A DNA stretch of 5,511 bases, taken from positions 1 through 5,511 of the forward strand of contig CAKSFP010000064.1 of the NCBI GenBank assembly GCA_934454585.1, written 5' to 3'. The stretch comes from an uncultured Clostridia bacterium (GTDB lineage: Bacteria; Bacillota; Clostridia; UMGS1810). Shown piece after piece: positions 1-5,243 of this stretch (position 1 is its first letter; every line of letters starts with the position of its first letter). Position numbers and translations under genes: made by a program. A model generated the notes under the pieces. It did no database searches, was not told where the DNA came from, and worked only from the letters and a program-made list of their open reading frames with translations.

Positions 1-36
1 CCGACGGGCAATTCATTGAATTTGCTTTCGGAATAT
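1..36. repeat. End of a spacer-hairpin array, cut by the window edge
   Basis: The first bases hold a small palindrome (CC, loop GACG, GGC; probably GCC...GGC with its first base outside the window). It is followed flush by the 7-bp spacer AATTCAT at 10-16, then TG, then AATTTGC with TTC and GG at 19-31. The same order (GCC-GACA-GGC, AATTCAT, TG, AATTTGCC-TTC-GGCAAATT) occurs intact at 3246-3283 before the isocitrate dehydrogenase gene. Here the last hairpin has lost its pairing: its right arm reads GGAATAT instead of GGCAAATT. This suggests decay, or interruption by the element that follows. Confidence 0.7.
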
Positions 37-129
37 CAACACCCGTCCGCGGCAAGGGACGGAGTAGAACCCCGCCCCTACAACGCGCCTATCGTAATTC
101 GATTAAATCGGGTGTGCGTGGCCGCACAA
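37..129 (-). repeat. GTAGGGGCG-type palindromic element in reverse orientation
   Basis: An inverted pair, ACACCCG (39-45) and CGGGTGT (109-115), brackets most of this segment. Inside are two alternative stems: CCGTCC (43-48) with GGACGG (57-62), and GGGACGG (56-62) with CCGCCCC (72-78). In the second stem the A59/C75 mismatch becomes a G.T wobble on the minus strand. A third hairpin, GTGCG with CGCAC around TGGC, lies at 113-126. Read on the minus strand, the core begins GTAGGGGCGGGGTT (81 down to 68), the same 14 bases found on the + strand at 5476-5489. The edge that follows, CACAAAATAAAA at about 125-136, resembles the hairpin arms in the 3' repeat tract. No ORF or transposase is visible. 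It looks like a small non-autonomous dispersed repeat; its exact ends are uncertain. Confidence 0.55.
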
Positions 130-136
130 AATAAAA

Positions 137-220
137 ATGAATTGACAACTTCGTTGTCATGAATTGCACCTAAAGGTGCATGAATTTTCGCTGCGCTCAA
201 TGAATTGCCTGACGGCATGA
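137..220. repeat. Spacer-hairpin array upstream of the alarmone synthetase
   Basis: Four perfect copies of ATGAATT (137-143, 159-165, 180-186, 200-206) alternate with unrelated modules that fit flush between them. The modules are GACAAC-TTC-GTTGTC (144-158, 6-bp stem), GCACCT-AA-AGGTGC (166-179, 6-bp stem), TTCGCTGCGCTCA (187-199, not a proper hairpin) and GCC-TGAC-GGC (207-216, 3-bp stem). A degenerate fifth spacer begins ATGA at 217. The first and third modules are identical to modules of the array at 3105-3283. The array stops 13 bases before the AAGGAG of the downstream gene. It would lie in the 5' leader if transcription starts upstream, but I see no convincing promoter between it and the gene. 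Confidence 0.85.
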
Positions 221-241
221 TATTAATGTAAGGAGACAAAC

Positions 242-931
242 ATGGAAAGAGAACTTCAGAAAACCTTTATAGAACAGAATATCACCCCTGTGGGTGACAT
301 GATAAGGCAGCATTTTCGCGATTTTGAGGAATTTATGATGATATACGGCTGCGCCATCCGTGAGGTGCGCACAAAGTTTGAGGTGCTCAACGACGACCTG
401 AGCGTTGCCAACAAGCGCAACCCGATAGAGATGATAAAATCCCGTGTAAAAAAGCCCGAGAGCATTGTCGGCAAGCTCAGGCGCCGCAATCTTGAACTCA
501 GCATGGAATCCGTAATCGAAAACATTCACGATGTCGCCGGTGTGCGTGTGATCTGTTCTTTCGTAAATGACATATATGCCATTGCGCAAATGTTCACATC
601 ACAGGACGATGTTCGCGTCATCGAGATCAAAGATTACATAAAGAATCCGAAGCCGAACGGTTACCGCAGTTATCACATGATTGTGGAAGTGCCCGTGTTC
701 TTTGCCAACAGAAAGCAAAATGTCAAGGTGGAGGTGCAGCTTAGAACCATAGCGATGGATTTCTGGGCGAGTCTGGAGCACAAGATGAGGTACAAAAAGG
801 ACATAGGCGACATTGAAGGCATAGAGAATCTTGAGGCGGAGCTGAAATTTTGTGCGGATTCCATTGCCGCTACGGACCTGCGTATGCAGGATATAAACCG
901 CGCGATAGAAAATGCCAGGATTAATGCGTGA
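242..931 (+). CDS. Small alarmone synthetase, (p)ppGpp synthetase (RelA/SpoT synthetase domain only)
   Basis: This 229-residue cytoplasmic protein should transfer pyrophosphate from ATP to the 3'-OH of GDP or GTP, giving the alarmones ppGpp and pppGpp. It carries only the RelA/SpoT nucleotidyltransferase domain, with no HD hydrolase, TGS or ACT region, as in the RelQ/RelP (YjbM/YwaC) family. It is slightly longer than those roughly 210-residue relatives. Visible motifs are the basic ATP-side stretch around R68-K71 (SRVKKPESI), the metal-binding Asp D97 in HDVAGVRVIC, the guanine-binding loop KPNGYRSYH (137-145) with Y141, and the VEVQLRT strand (163-169) with the likely catalytic Glu E164. 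AMDFWASLEHK (171-181) follows. Residues 1-60 and 195-226 look helical. The ATG is set by AAGGAG at 230-235, six bases upstream. It is probably expressed separately from aconitase, which has its own candidate promoter. I cannot decide between the RelQ and RelP subclasses, so I give no symbol. Confidence 0.93.
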   Translation: MERELQKTFIEQNITPVGDMIRQHFRDFEEFMMIYGCAIREVRTKFEVLNDDLSVANKRNPIEMIKSRVKKPESIVGKLRRRNLELSMESVIENIHDVAGVRVICSFVNDIYAIAQMFTSQDDVRVIEIKDYIKNPKPNGYRSYHMIVEVPVFFANRKQNVKVEVQLRTIAMDFWASLEHKMRYKKDIGDIEGIENLEAELKFCADSIAATDLRMQDINRAIENARINA

Positions 932-937
932 TTATTG

Positions 938-958
938 TGAATTATGAATTATGAATTA
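938..958. repeat. Three tandem copies of TGAATTA
   Basis: Three perfect 7-bp units start six bases after the stop codon of the alarmone synthetase. In a shifted phase they read ATGAATT, the spacer of the two hairpin arrays, but here with no palindromes between the copies. Confidence 0.8.
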
Positions 959-1009
959 TACATCGTAATTTTATATTTTTTTATTGTCAAAACAAACAAA
1001 ATTTCCTCT

Positions 1010-1037
1010 GCGCGCCGTGTATCACTTGACGGCGCGC
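1010..1037. terminator. GC-rich dyad: weak terminator or operator
   Basis: GCGCGCCGT (1010-1018) pairs perfectly with ACGGCGCGC (1029-1037) around a 10-base loop, giving a strong 9-bp stem. Only TTTATG follows on the + strand, so the U-tract is poor for an intrinsic terminator of the upstream gene. The right arm overlaps the proposed -35 box of the aconitase promoter, so the dyad could instead be a protein-binding operator. The sequence alone does not decide between these. Confidence 0.5.
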
Positions 1038-1054
1038 TTTATGTATAGTAAAAT
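1026..1054 (+). promoter_or_regulatory. Putative sigma-A promoter for aconitase
   Basis: TTGACG (1026-1031) and TAAAAT (1049-1054) are separated by exactly 17 bases, close to the sigma-A consensus TTGACA and TATAAT. Transcription would start near 1060-1062 and give a leader of about 30 bases before the aconitase ATG. The -35 box lies inside the dyad at 1010-1037. Confidence 0.55.
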
Positions 1055-1090
1055 AAAGGCATATAACGGAATGGAAGGACGGTAATACAA

Positions 1091-3025
1091 ATGGGTTTGA
1101 CACTTGCAGAAAAAATCCTGAAAGCTCATGTGGCAGACGGTGAGTTTGTAAAGGGAAAGGAAATCGGAATAAAAATAGACCAGACGCTAACGCAGGATGC
1201 CACAGGTACCATGGCATACCTGGAGTTTGAGGCAATGGGCGTGCCGCGCGTTAAGACGGAGAGGTCTGTTGCATATATAGATCACAACACACTGCAGTCC
1301 GGCTTTGAGAATGCCGACGACCACAGATTTATCGGTTCCGTGGCAAAGAAACACGGCATATATTTCTCGCGTCCCGGCAACGGCATCTGCCATCAGGTGC
1401 ACCTTGAACGCTTCGGCGCTCCGGGCAAGACCCTCATAGGCTCCGACAGCCACACCCCCACGGGCGGCGGCATCGGCATGATAGCCATCGGCGCGGGCGG
1501 CATGGATGTGGCAGTGGCAATGGGCGGCGGCGCATATTACATCACCTACCCCAAGATTGTCAACATCAAGCTCACGGGTGCGCTCAAACCCTGGGTCAGC
1601 GCAAAGGATGTCATCCTGGAAGTGCTGCGCAGAATGTCGGTTAAGGGCGGTGTCGGCAAGATTATAGAATACACCGGCGAGGGCGTAAAGACCCTGTCGG
1701 TGCCGGAGAGGGCGACCATAACAAACATGGGTGCGGAGCTCGGCGCGACAACATCCATATTCCCGTCCGACGAGACGACGAGAGAATTTCTGCGCGCGCA
1801 GGGCAGAGAAGATGTGTATGTGCCCATGAGCGCAGACGCGGACGCCGTGTATGACGAGGAGATAGACATTGACCTTAGCACTCTTGTTCCGCTTGCGGCT
1901 TGTCCTCATTCGCCCGACAATGTGAAATCCGTCGATGAGATTGGTAACATAAAGATAGACCAGGTGTGCATAGGTTCGTGCACAAATTCGTCACTGCTCG
2001 ATATGCTCAAAGTGGCTTACATCTTAAAGGGCAGGACGGTCCACCCCGATGTGTCGCTCTCAATTGCCCCGGGCTCGAAACAGGTGCTCAATATGCTGGC
2101 GCAAAACGGCGCGCTGTCTGTGCTGATAGACGCCGGCGCAAGGATTCTCGAGAGCGCTTGCGGTCCGTGCATAGGCATGGGTCAGTCGCCTAACTCAAAG
2201 GGCATCTCGCTCAGGACATTCAATCGAAACTTCGAGGGCAGATCCGGCACCAAGGACGGTCAGATATATCTTGTATCGCCCGAGATGGCGGCGATATCAG
2301 CAATTACGGGCGTGCTGACAGACCCAAGGGACATCGGCGATATGCCCGAGTTCAAGCTGCCGGAGAAATTTGTCATAAACGACAACATGATCACACCCCC
2401 GGCTGACGAAAAAGACATGGACAGCGTGGAAGTGCTGCGCGGACCGAACATCAAGCCTTTCCCCGTGTCCGAGCCGCTCGCCGAGGCGATAGACGCCAAG
2501 TGCAGCCTCAAGGTCGGCGACAACATAACCACAGACCACATCATGCCCGCCGGTGCAAAGATTCTGCCGCTCAGATCCAACATTCCGGCGATATCGCGGT
2601 TCTGTTTCGCGGTGTGCGACGAGAGTTTCCCCGAGAGGGCAGAGAAGATGGGCAAGAGCGTGATCATCGGCGGTTCAAACTACGGTCAGGGCTCGTCGCG
2701 TGAGCATGCGGCGCTCGCTCCGCTCTACCTGGGAGTAAAGGCGGTCATCGTCAAGTCCTTTGCACGCATACACATGGCAAACCTCATCAATGCCGGCATA
2801 TTGCCGCTCACATTTGAGAACGAGGCGGACTACGACAGGATAGATGCCGACGACGAGATTGTTATAAAATCGGTGAAAGAGCAGATTTACTCCGGCGGTG
2901 TGATAAAGGCGGAGAATGTGACAAAGGGATTTGAGTTCGGCGTTGTGCTCACCGCGTCCGACAGGCAGAAAGATATGCTTGCCGCAGGTGGACTGCTTAA
3001 TTATACAAAGAATTCGGGAAAATAA
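1091..3025 (+). CDS. acn: Aconitate hydratase (aconitase)
   Basis: This 644-residue enzyme should isomerise citrate to isocitrate through cis-aconitate with a [4Fe-4S] cluster in the cytoplasm. The length fits the compact roughly 640-residue aconitase type seen in Clostridia and some other bacteria, not the roughly 900-residue AcnA/IRP form. The cluster ligands are C297 (in CIGSCTNS, 293-300), C357 and C360 (in SACGPCIGMG, 355-364). Other hallmarks are the active-site loop GSDSHTPTGGG (117-127), the substrate arginines R379 and R384 in RNRNFEGRSG, and the swivel domain. The swivel domain starts near GDNITTDHIMPAG (476-488) and contains GSNYGQGSSREHAA (528-541) with S536 and R537. The frame is intact and no key residue is missing. 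The start is supported by GGAAGGA at 1073-1079, though the 11-base spacing to the ATG is a little long. It probably works with the downstream isocitrate dehydrogenase. Confidence 0.97.
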   Translation: MGLTLAEKILKAHVADGEFVKGKEIGIKIDQTLTQDATGTMAYLEFEAMGVPRVKTERSVAYIDHNTLQSGFENADDHRFIGSVAKKHGIYFSRPGNGICHQVHLERFGAPGKTLIGSDSHTPTGGGIGMIAIGAGGMDVAVAMGGGAYYITYPKIVNIKLTGALKPWVSAKDVILEVLRRMSVKGGVGKIIEYTGEGVKTLSVPERATITNMGAELGATTSIFPSDETTREFLRAQGREDVYVPMSADADAVYDEEIDIDLSTLVPLAACPHSPDNVKSVDEIGNIKIDQVCIGSCTNSSLLDMLKVAYILKGRTVHPDVSLSIAPGSKQVLNMLAQNGALSVLIDAGARILESACGPCIGMGQSPNSKGISLRTFNRNFEGRSGTKDGQIYLVSPEMAAISAITGVLTDPRDIGDMPEFKLPEKFVINDNMITPPADEKDMDSVEVLRGPNIKPFPVSEPLAEAIDAKCSLKVGDNITTDHIMPAGAKILPLRSNIPAISRFCFAVCDESFPERAEKMGKSVIIGGSNYGQGSSREHAALAPLYLGVKAVIVKSFARIHMANLINAGILPLTFENEADYDRIDADDEIVIKSVKEQIYSGGVIKAENVTKGFEFGVVLTASDRQKDMLAAGGLLNYTKNSGK

Positions 3026-3035
3026 ACAATCACGC

Positions 3036-3066
3036 ACAAATAAGCATTTGTCCGCCACTACGGCGG
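3036..3066. other. Two small adjacent hairpins after aconitase
   Basis: ACAAAT (3036-3041) pairs with ATTTGT (3046-3051). Immediately after, CCGCC (3052-3056) pairs with GGCGG (3062-3066). They begin 11 bases past the aconitase stop codon. No T-run follows the GC-rich stem, so this is at best a weak or pausing terminator. It may instead be a degraded repeat. Confidence 0.35.
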
Positions 3067-3104
3067 TCGGATGAAAGAAATGTGCGATAAATGAAAAACA
3101 AAAA

Positions 3105-3283
3105 ATGAATTGACAACTTCGTTGTCATGAATTGGCTATGCCATGAATTTTCGCTGCGCTCAATGAATTGAATTGCCTTTTAATGCGCGCAGCGCAATTC
3201 ATGTGACGATAGTCACAATTCATGAAATTGAAAATTTCAATTCATGCCGACAGGCAATTCATTGAATTTGCCTTCGGCAAATT
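3105..3283. repeat. Spacer-hairpin array upstream of isocitrate dehydrogenase
   Basis: The left half has four perfect ATGAATT spacers (3105, 3127, 3143, 3163). Between them lie GACAAC-TTC-GTTGTC (3112-3126), GGC-TAT-GCC (3134-3142) and TTCGCTGCGCTCA (3150-3162). The right half has four perfect AATTCAT spacers, the reverse complement (3196, 3217, 3239, 3256). With them are GCGC-GCA-GCGC (3185-3195), GTGAC-GATA-GTCAC (3203-3216), GAAATT-GAA-AATTTC (3224-3238), GCC-GACA-GGC (3246-3255) and, after TG, AATTTGCC-TTC-GGCAAATT (3265-3283). Spacer orientation flips across 3170-3195, where GAATTGC (3170-3176) can also pair with GCAATTC (3194-3200). The last hairpin ends 7 bases before the AAGGAG at 3291-3296. 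I find no promoter inside it. If aconitase and isocitrate dehydrogenase are co-transcribed, the array lies in the intercistronic RNA. Confidence 0.9.
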
Positions 3284-3304
3284 TATTAAAAAGGAGAAAC
3301 CGTC

Positions 3305-4516
3305 ATGTCAAAAATACAAATGAAAACTCCGCTCGTAGAGATGGACGGAGACGAAATGACCAGAATCATCTGGAAAATGATTAAAGATATACTTCTCACA
3401 CCGTATGTCGATCTCAACACCGAATACTACGACCTCGGACTTGAATACAGGAACGAGACGAACGATCAAGTGACCGTCGACTCGGCAAACGCCACCATGA
3501 AATACGGCGTTGCGGTAAAGTGCGCCACCATCACCCCGAATGCGGCGCGCATGGACGAATACAATCTTAAGGAAATGTGGAAATCGCCAAACGGCACAAT
3601 AAGGGCAATCCTGGACGGAACGGTGTTCCGCACACCTATCATAGTAAAGGGCATCACACCGTATATCCCCACCTGGACAAAGCCCATCACCATCGCCCGT
3701 CATGCCTACGGCGATGTGTACAAAAACACCGAAATGCAGGTGAAACAAGGCTCCAGGTGTGAGCTTGTGTGCACCGATGCACAGGGCAAGGAGACGAGAG
3801 AGCTTATATACAACTTTGATGATACCGACGGCATCATCCAGGGTCTGCACAACAAGGACAACTCCATAAAAAGCTTTGCGCGCTGCTGCTTTAACTTTGC
3901 TCTCGACACCAAGCAGGATCTGTGGTTTGCAACAAAAGACACCATATCGAAAAAATATGACCACCGTTTCAAGGATATCTTTGCGGAGATTTTTGAGAAC
4001 GAGTATAAAGATAAATTCGACAAAGCCGGCATAGAATATTTCTACACCCTCATAGACGACGCCGTTGCAAGGGTTATCCGCTCAAACGGCGGCTACATCT
4101 GGGCATGCAAGAACTATGACGGCGATGTGATGAGCGACATGGTTGCCACGGCTTACGGCTCGCTGGCGATGATGACGAGCGTGCTTGTTTCGCCGAGCGG
4201 CGTTTACGAATACGAGGCGGCTCACGGCACGGTGCAGAGGCATTATTACAAGCACTTAAAGGGTGAGCAGACCTCCACAAACAGCGTTGCGACGATTTTT
4301 GCATGGAGCGGCGCTCTGCGCAAGAGGGGCGAGCTGGACGGCAATGCCGAGCTTGCCGCGTTTGCGGACAAACTGGAGAAAGCCACGATTGACACCATCG
4401 AGGGCGGCGTGATGACGGGGGATTTGTATTCCATGTCAAATCTTGAGAACAAACGCAAGGTCAACACCGAAGATTTCCTCAGGGAGATTGCAAAGACTTT
4501 GGATAAGATGATGTAA
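3305..4516 (+). CDS. icd: NADP-dependent isocitrate dehydrogenase (eukaryote-like type)
   Basis: This 403-residue cytoplasmic enzyme should oxidatively decarboxylate isocitrate to 2-oxoglutarate and CO2 while reducing NADP+. The length and sequence match the homodimeric family that includes human IDH1/2, not the E. coli Icd type. Substrate residues fall at the same numbers as in human IDH1: T77, S94 and N96 in KSPNGTIR, R100, R109, R132 in ARHAYGD, and Y139. K211 (human K212) and the metal-binding aspartates D251, D274 and D278 (in IDDAVA and YDGDVMSD) are shifted by one. AAHGTVQRHY (305-314), with R312 and H313, matches the NADP-specific phosphate-binding loop. The N-terminal MDGDEMTR (13-20) is also typical. 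AAGGAG at 3291-3296, eight bases before the ATG, fixes the start. It follows aconitase in pathway order, with an array-filled gap of 279 bases. The stop codon directly abuts the 3' repeat tract, so there is no dedicated terminator between them. Confidence 0.97.
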   Translation: MSKIQMKTPLVEMDGDEMTRIIWKMIKDILLTPYVDLNTEYYDLGLEYRNETNDQVTVDSANATMKYGVAVKCATITPNAARMDEYNLKEMWKSPNGTIRAILDGTVFRTPIIVKGITPYIPTWTKPITIARHAYGDVYKNTEMQVKQGSRCELVCTDAQGKETRELIYNFDDTDGIIQGLHNKDNSIKSFARCCFNFALDTKQDLWFATKDTISKKYDHRFKDIFAEIFENEYKDKFDKAGIEYFYTLIDDAVARVIRSNGGYIWACKNYDGDVMSDMVATAYGSLAMMTSVLVSPSGVYEYEAAHGTVQRHYYKHLKGEQTSTNSVATIFAWSGALRKRGELDGNAELAAFADKLEKATIDTIEGGVMTGDLYSMSNLENKRKVNTEDFLREIAKTLDKMM

Positions 4517-4585
4517 ATGGTGCAATTTGTACACCGTCTCGGTCAGGTATATTTTATTTCGCACGCATGGAATTGTGTGTCGTCT

Positions 4586-4669
4586 GTGTATGTATTTTTT
4601 ATTCTTGTCTCCTCAGACAGCAGTGCAGTAGCGCTGAACTCGTCGCCTAAGAATAAAAAACACATACAC
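4586..4669. repeat. Nested 21-bp inverted repeat with 42-nt structured loop
   Basis: Arms 4586-4606 and 4649-4669 are complementary at 20 of 21 positions, with A4594/C4661 the only mismatch. They enclose exactly 42 bases. The loop is clearly related to the 42-base loop of unit C (5289-5330): 29 of 42 bases match, including CTCAGACAGC and GAACTCG, yet the arms differ in sequence. The loop contains an apical stem C4621-C4626 / G4631-G4636 around AGTA. Confidence 0.85.
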
Positions 4670-4847
4670 ATCCTTTGACGGAATACTTTCTACGCACATC
4701 GCGCAGAACTCGCTCACACAAAATAAAATATATCTACCCTCGCCTATGAGACAGATTCTTTTCTTTTAATGAATCTTACATCAAGGCGGTAGGGGACGAT
4801 GACCCCATCGCCTCGCAAGATGCGCACAAATGGACAGTTATTGGTAG

Positions 4848-4869
4848 GGGCGACCCTGTGTGGTCGCCC
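4848..4869. repeat. GTAGGGGCGACC hairpin
   Basis: GGGCGACC (4848-4855) pairs perfectly with GGTCGCCC (4862-4869) around CTGTGT. It recurs unchanged at 5206-5227. It is preceded by GGTAG, like the other GTAGGGG hairpins in the window. No T-run follows, so it is unlikely to be an intrinsic terminator. Confidence 0.85.
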
Positions 4870-4952
4870 GCAAATTGCGCACAAAATGGCAAAGACGGTG
4901 TACCGTCTCGGGCAGATATATTTTATTTTGGCTCACTCTATCGTCGAAACAA

Positions 4953-4971
4953 GCAGCGCATCGCGCGCTGC
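4953..4971. other. GC-rich hairpin in centre of unit B
   Basis: GCAGCGC (4953-4959) pairs perfectly with GCGCTGC (4965-4971) around ATCGC. It occurs only in unit B. Confidence 0.7.
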
Positions 4972-5017
4972 AAATCGGAAGATTTACAGCTTACTCGCTT
5001 TGCTGTTTCTCCTCTTT

Positions 5018-5052
5018 CCCAAAAAGGCACGCTACGCTACCACCTTTTTGGG
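5018..5052. other. 10-bp hairpin in centre of unit B
   Basis: CCCAAAAAGG (5018-5027) pairs perfectly with CCTTTTTGGG (5043-5052) around a 15-base loop containing the short direct repeat GCTACGCTAC. It lies within the segment that is absent from unit C. It lacks a following T-run on either strand. Confidence 0.75.
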
Positions 5053-5150
5053 AGCCCTGCGCAGAACTCGCTCACACAAAATAAAATATACCCACCCTCG
5101 CCTTTGAGACAGATTCTTTTCTTTTGATGAATCTTGCATCAAGGCGGTAG

Positions 5151-5172
5151 GGGGCGATGACCCCATCGCCCC
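5151..5172. repeat. GGGGCGATG hairpin
   Basis: GGGGCGATG (5151-5159) pairs perfectly with CATCGCCCC (5164-5172) around ACCC. The unit C copy (5405-5426) has CGTCGCCCC on the right, turning one A-T pair into a wobble. The unit A copy is interrupted by one extra A. Confidence 0.85.
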
Positions 5173-5205
5173 GCAAGATGCGCACAAATGGACAGTTATT
5201 GGTAG

Positions 5206-5227
5206 GGGCGACCCTGTGTGGTCGCCC
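5206..5227. repeat. GTAGGGGCGACC hairpin, second copy
   Basis: GGGCGACC (5206-5213) pairs with GGTCGCCC (5220-5227) around CTGTGT, identical to 4848-4869. Unit C lacks this hairpin and has GTAGGGGCGGGGTT (5476-5489) instead. Confidence 0.85.
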
Positions 5228-5243
5228 GCGAATTACGCGCAAA

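Larger units (their letters stand above)
4517..4885. repeat. Composite hairpin repeat, unit A (diverged, longest)
   Basis: This is the first of about three head-to-tail copies, beginning at the base after the dehydrogenase stop codon. In order it has CACCGTCTCGG (4532-4542); a left arm TATATTTTATTTCG (4548-4561); a 157-bp variable centre; the right arm CAAAATAAAATATA (4719-4732), complementary to the left arm apart from one mismatch; AGATTC paired with GAATCT (4753-4776); a GGGGACGATG hairpin (about 4793-4814); and a GGGCGACC/GGTCGCCC hairpin (4848-4869). The next copy starts 369 bp downstream. The centre contains a second nested hairpin (4586-4669). There is no credible gene. Confidence 0.85.
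4886..5243. repeat. Composite hairpin repeat, unit B
   Basis: The unit has a 358-bp period. The arms TATATTTTATTTTG (4917-4930) and CAAAATAAAATATA (5077-5090) are perfect complements. They enclose a 146-bp centre that carries its own stems at 4953-4971 and 5018-5052. The right edge of the centre, GCGCAGAACTCGCTCACA (5059-5076), is identical in unit C and outer unit A. Beyond it are AGATTC/GAATCT (5111-5134), GGGGCGATG with CATCGCCCC (5151-5172), and the GGGCGACC hairpin (5206-5227). The short reading frames here start inside the repeated ATGACCCC and are also repeated in unit C, so I regard them as by-products. Confidence 0.88.

Noticed and set aside
142..170. Promoter from TTGACA at 142-147 in the first array
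   Set aside because: No -10-like hexamer lies 16-18 bases downstream. The same TTGACA arises simply from spacer ATGAATT joined to module GACAAC, and the copy at 3110-3115 also lacks a -10 box.
137..241. Riboswitch or T-box leader for the alarmone synthetase
   Set aside because: The segment is fully explained by short independent hairpins with fixed spacers. I see no multi-helix junction or anti-terminator/terminator pair.
1187..1909. 240-residue minus strand ORF antisense to aconitase
   Set aside because: It lies wholly inside an unmistakable aconitase gene. Its Cys-, His- and Ala-rich translation is typical of an antisense shadow frame.
3105..3283. CRISPR array
   Set aside because: The constant unit is only 7 bp, the intervening segments are 9-19 bp palindromes, and orientation flips midway. 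No CRISPR repeat of normal length is present.
3308..3964. 218-residue minus strand ORF antisense to isocitrate dehydrogenase
   Set aside because: It is a shadow frame of a clearly coding + strand gene, with no supporting start site or family motif.
5018..5052. Intrinsic terminator
   Set aside because: The stem is strong, but neither strand has a T-run after it and the loop is 15 bases. It is better seen as part of the repeat centre.
4799..5107. 102-residue + strand ORF in the 3' tract
   Set aside because: It begins inside the repeated hairpin ATGACCCC. Its N-terminus recurs in the ORF at 5157-5366 because both read the same repeat. It lacks a ribosome-binding site and crosses several palindromes, so it is a by-product of the repeat.
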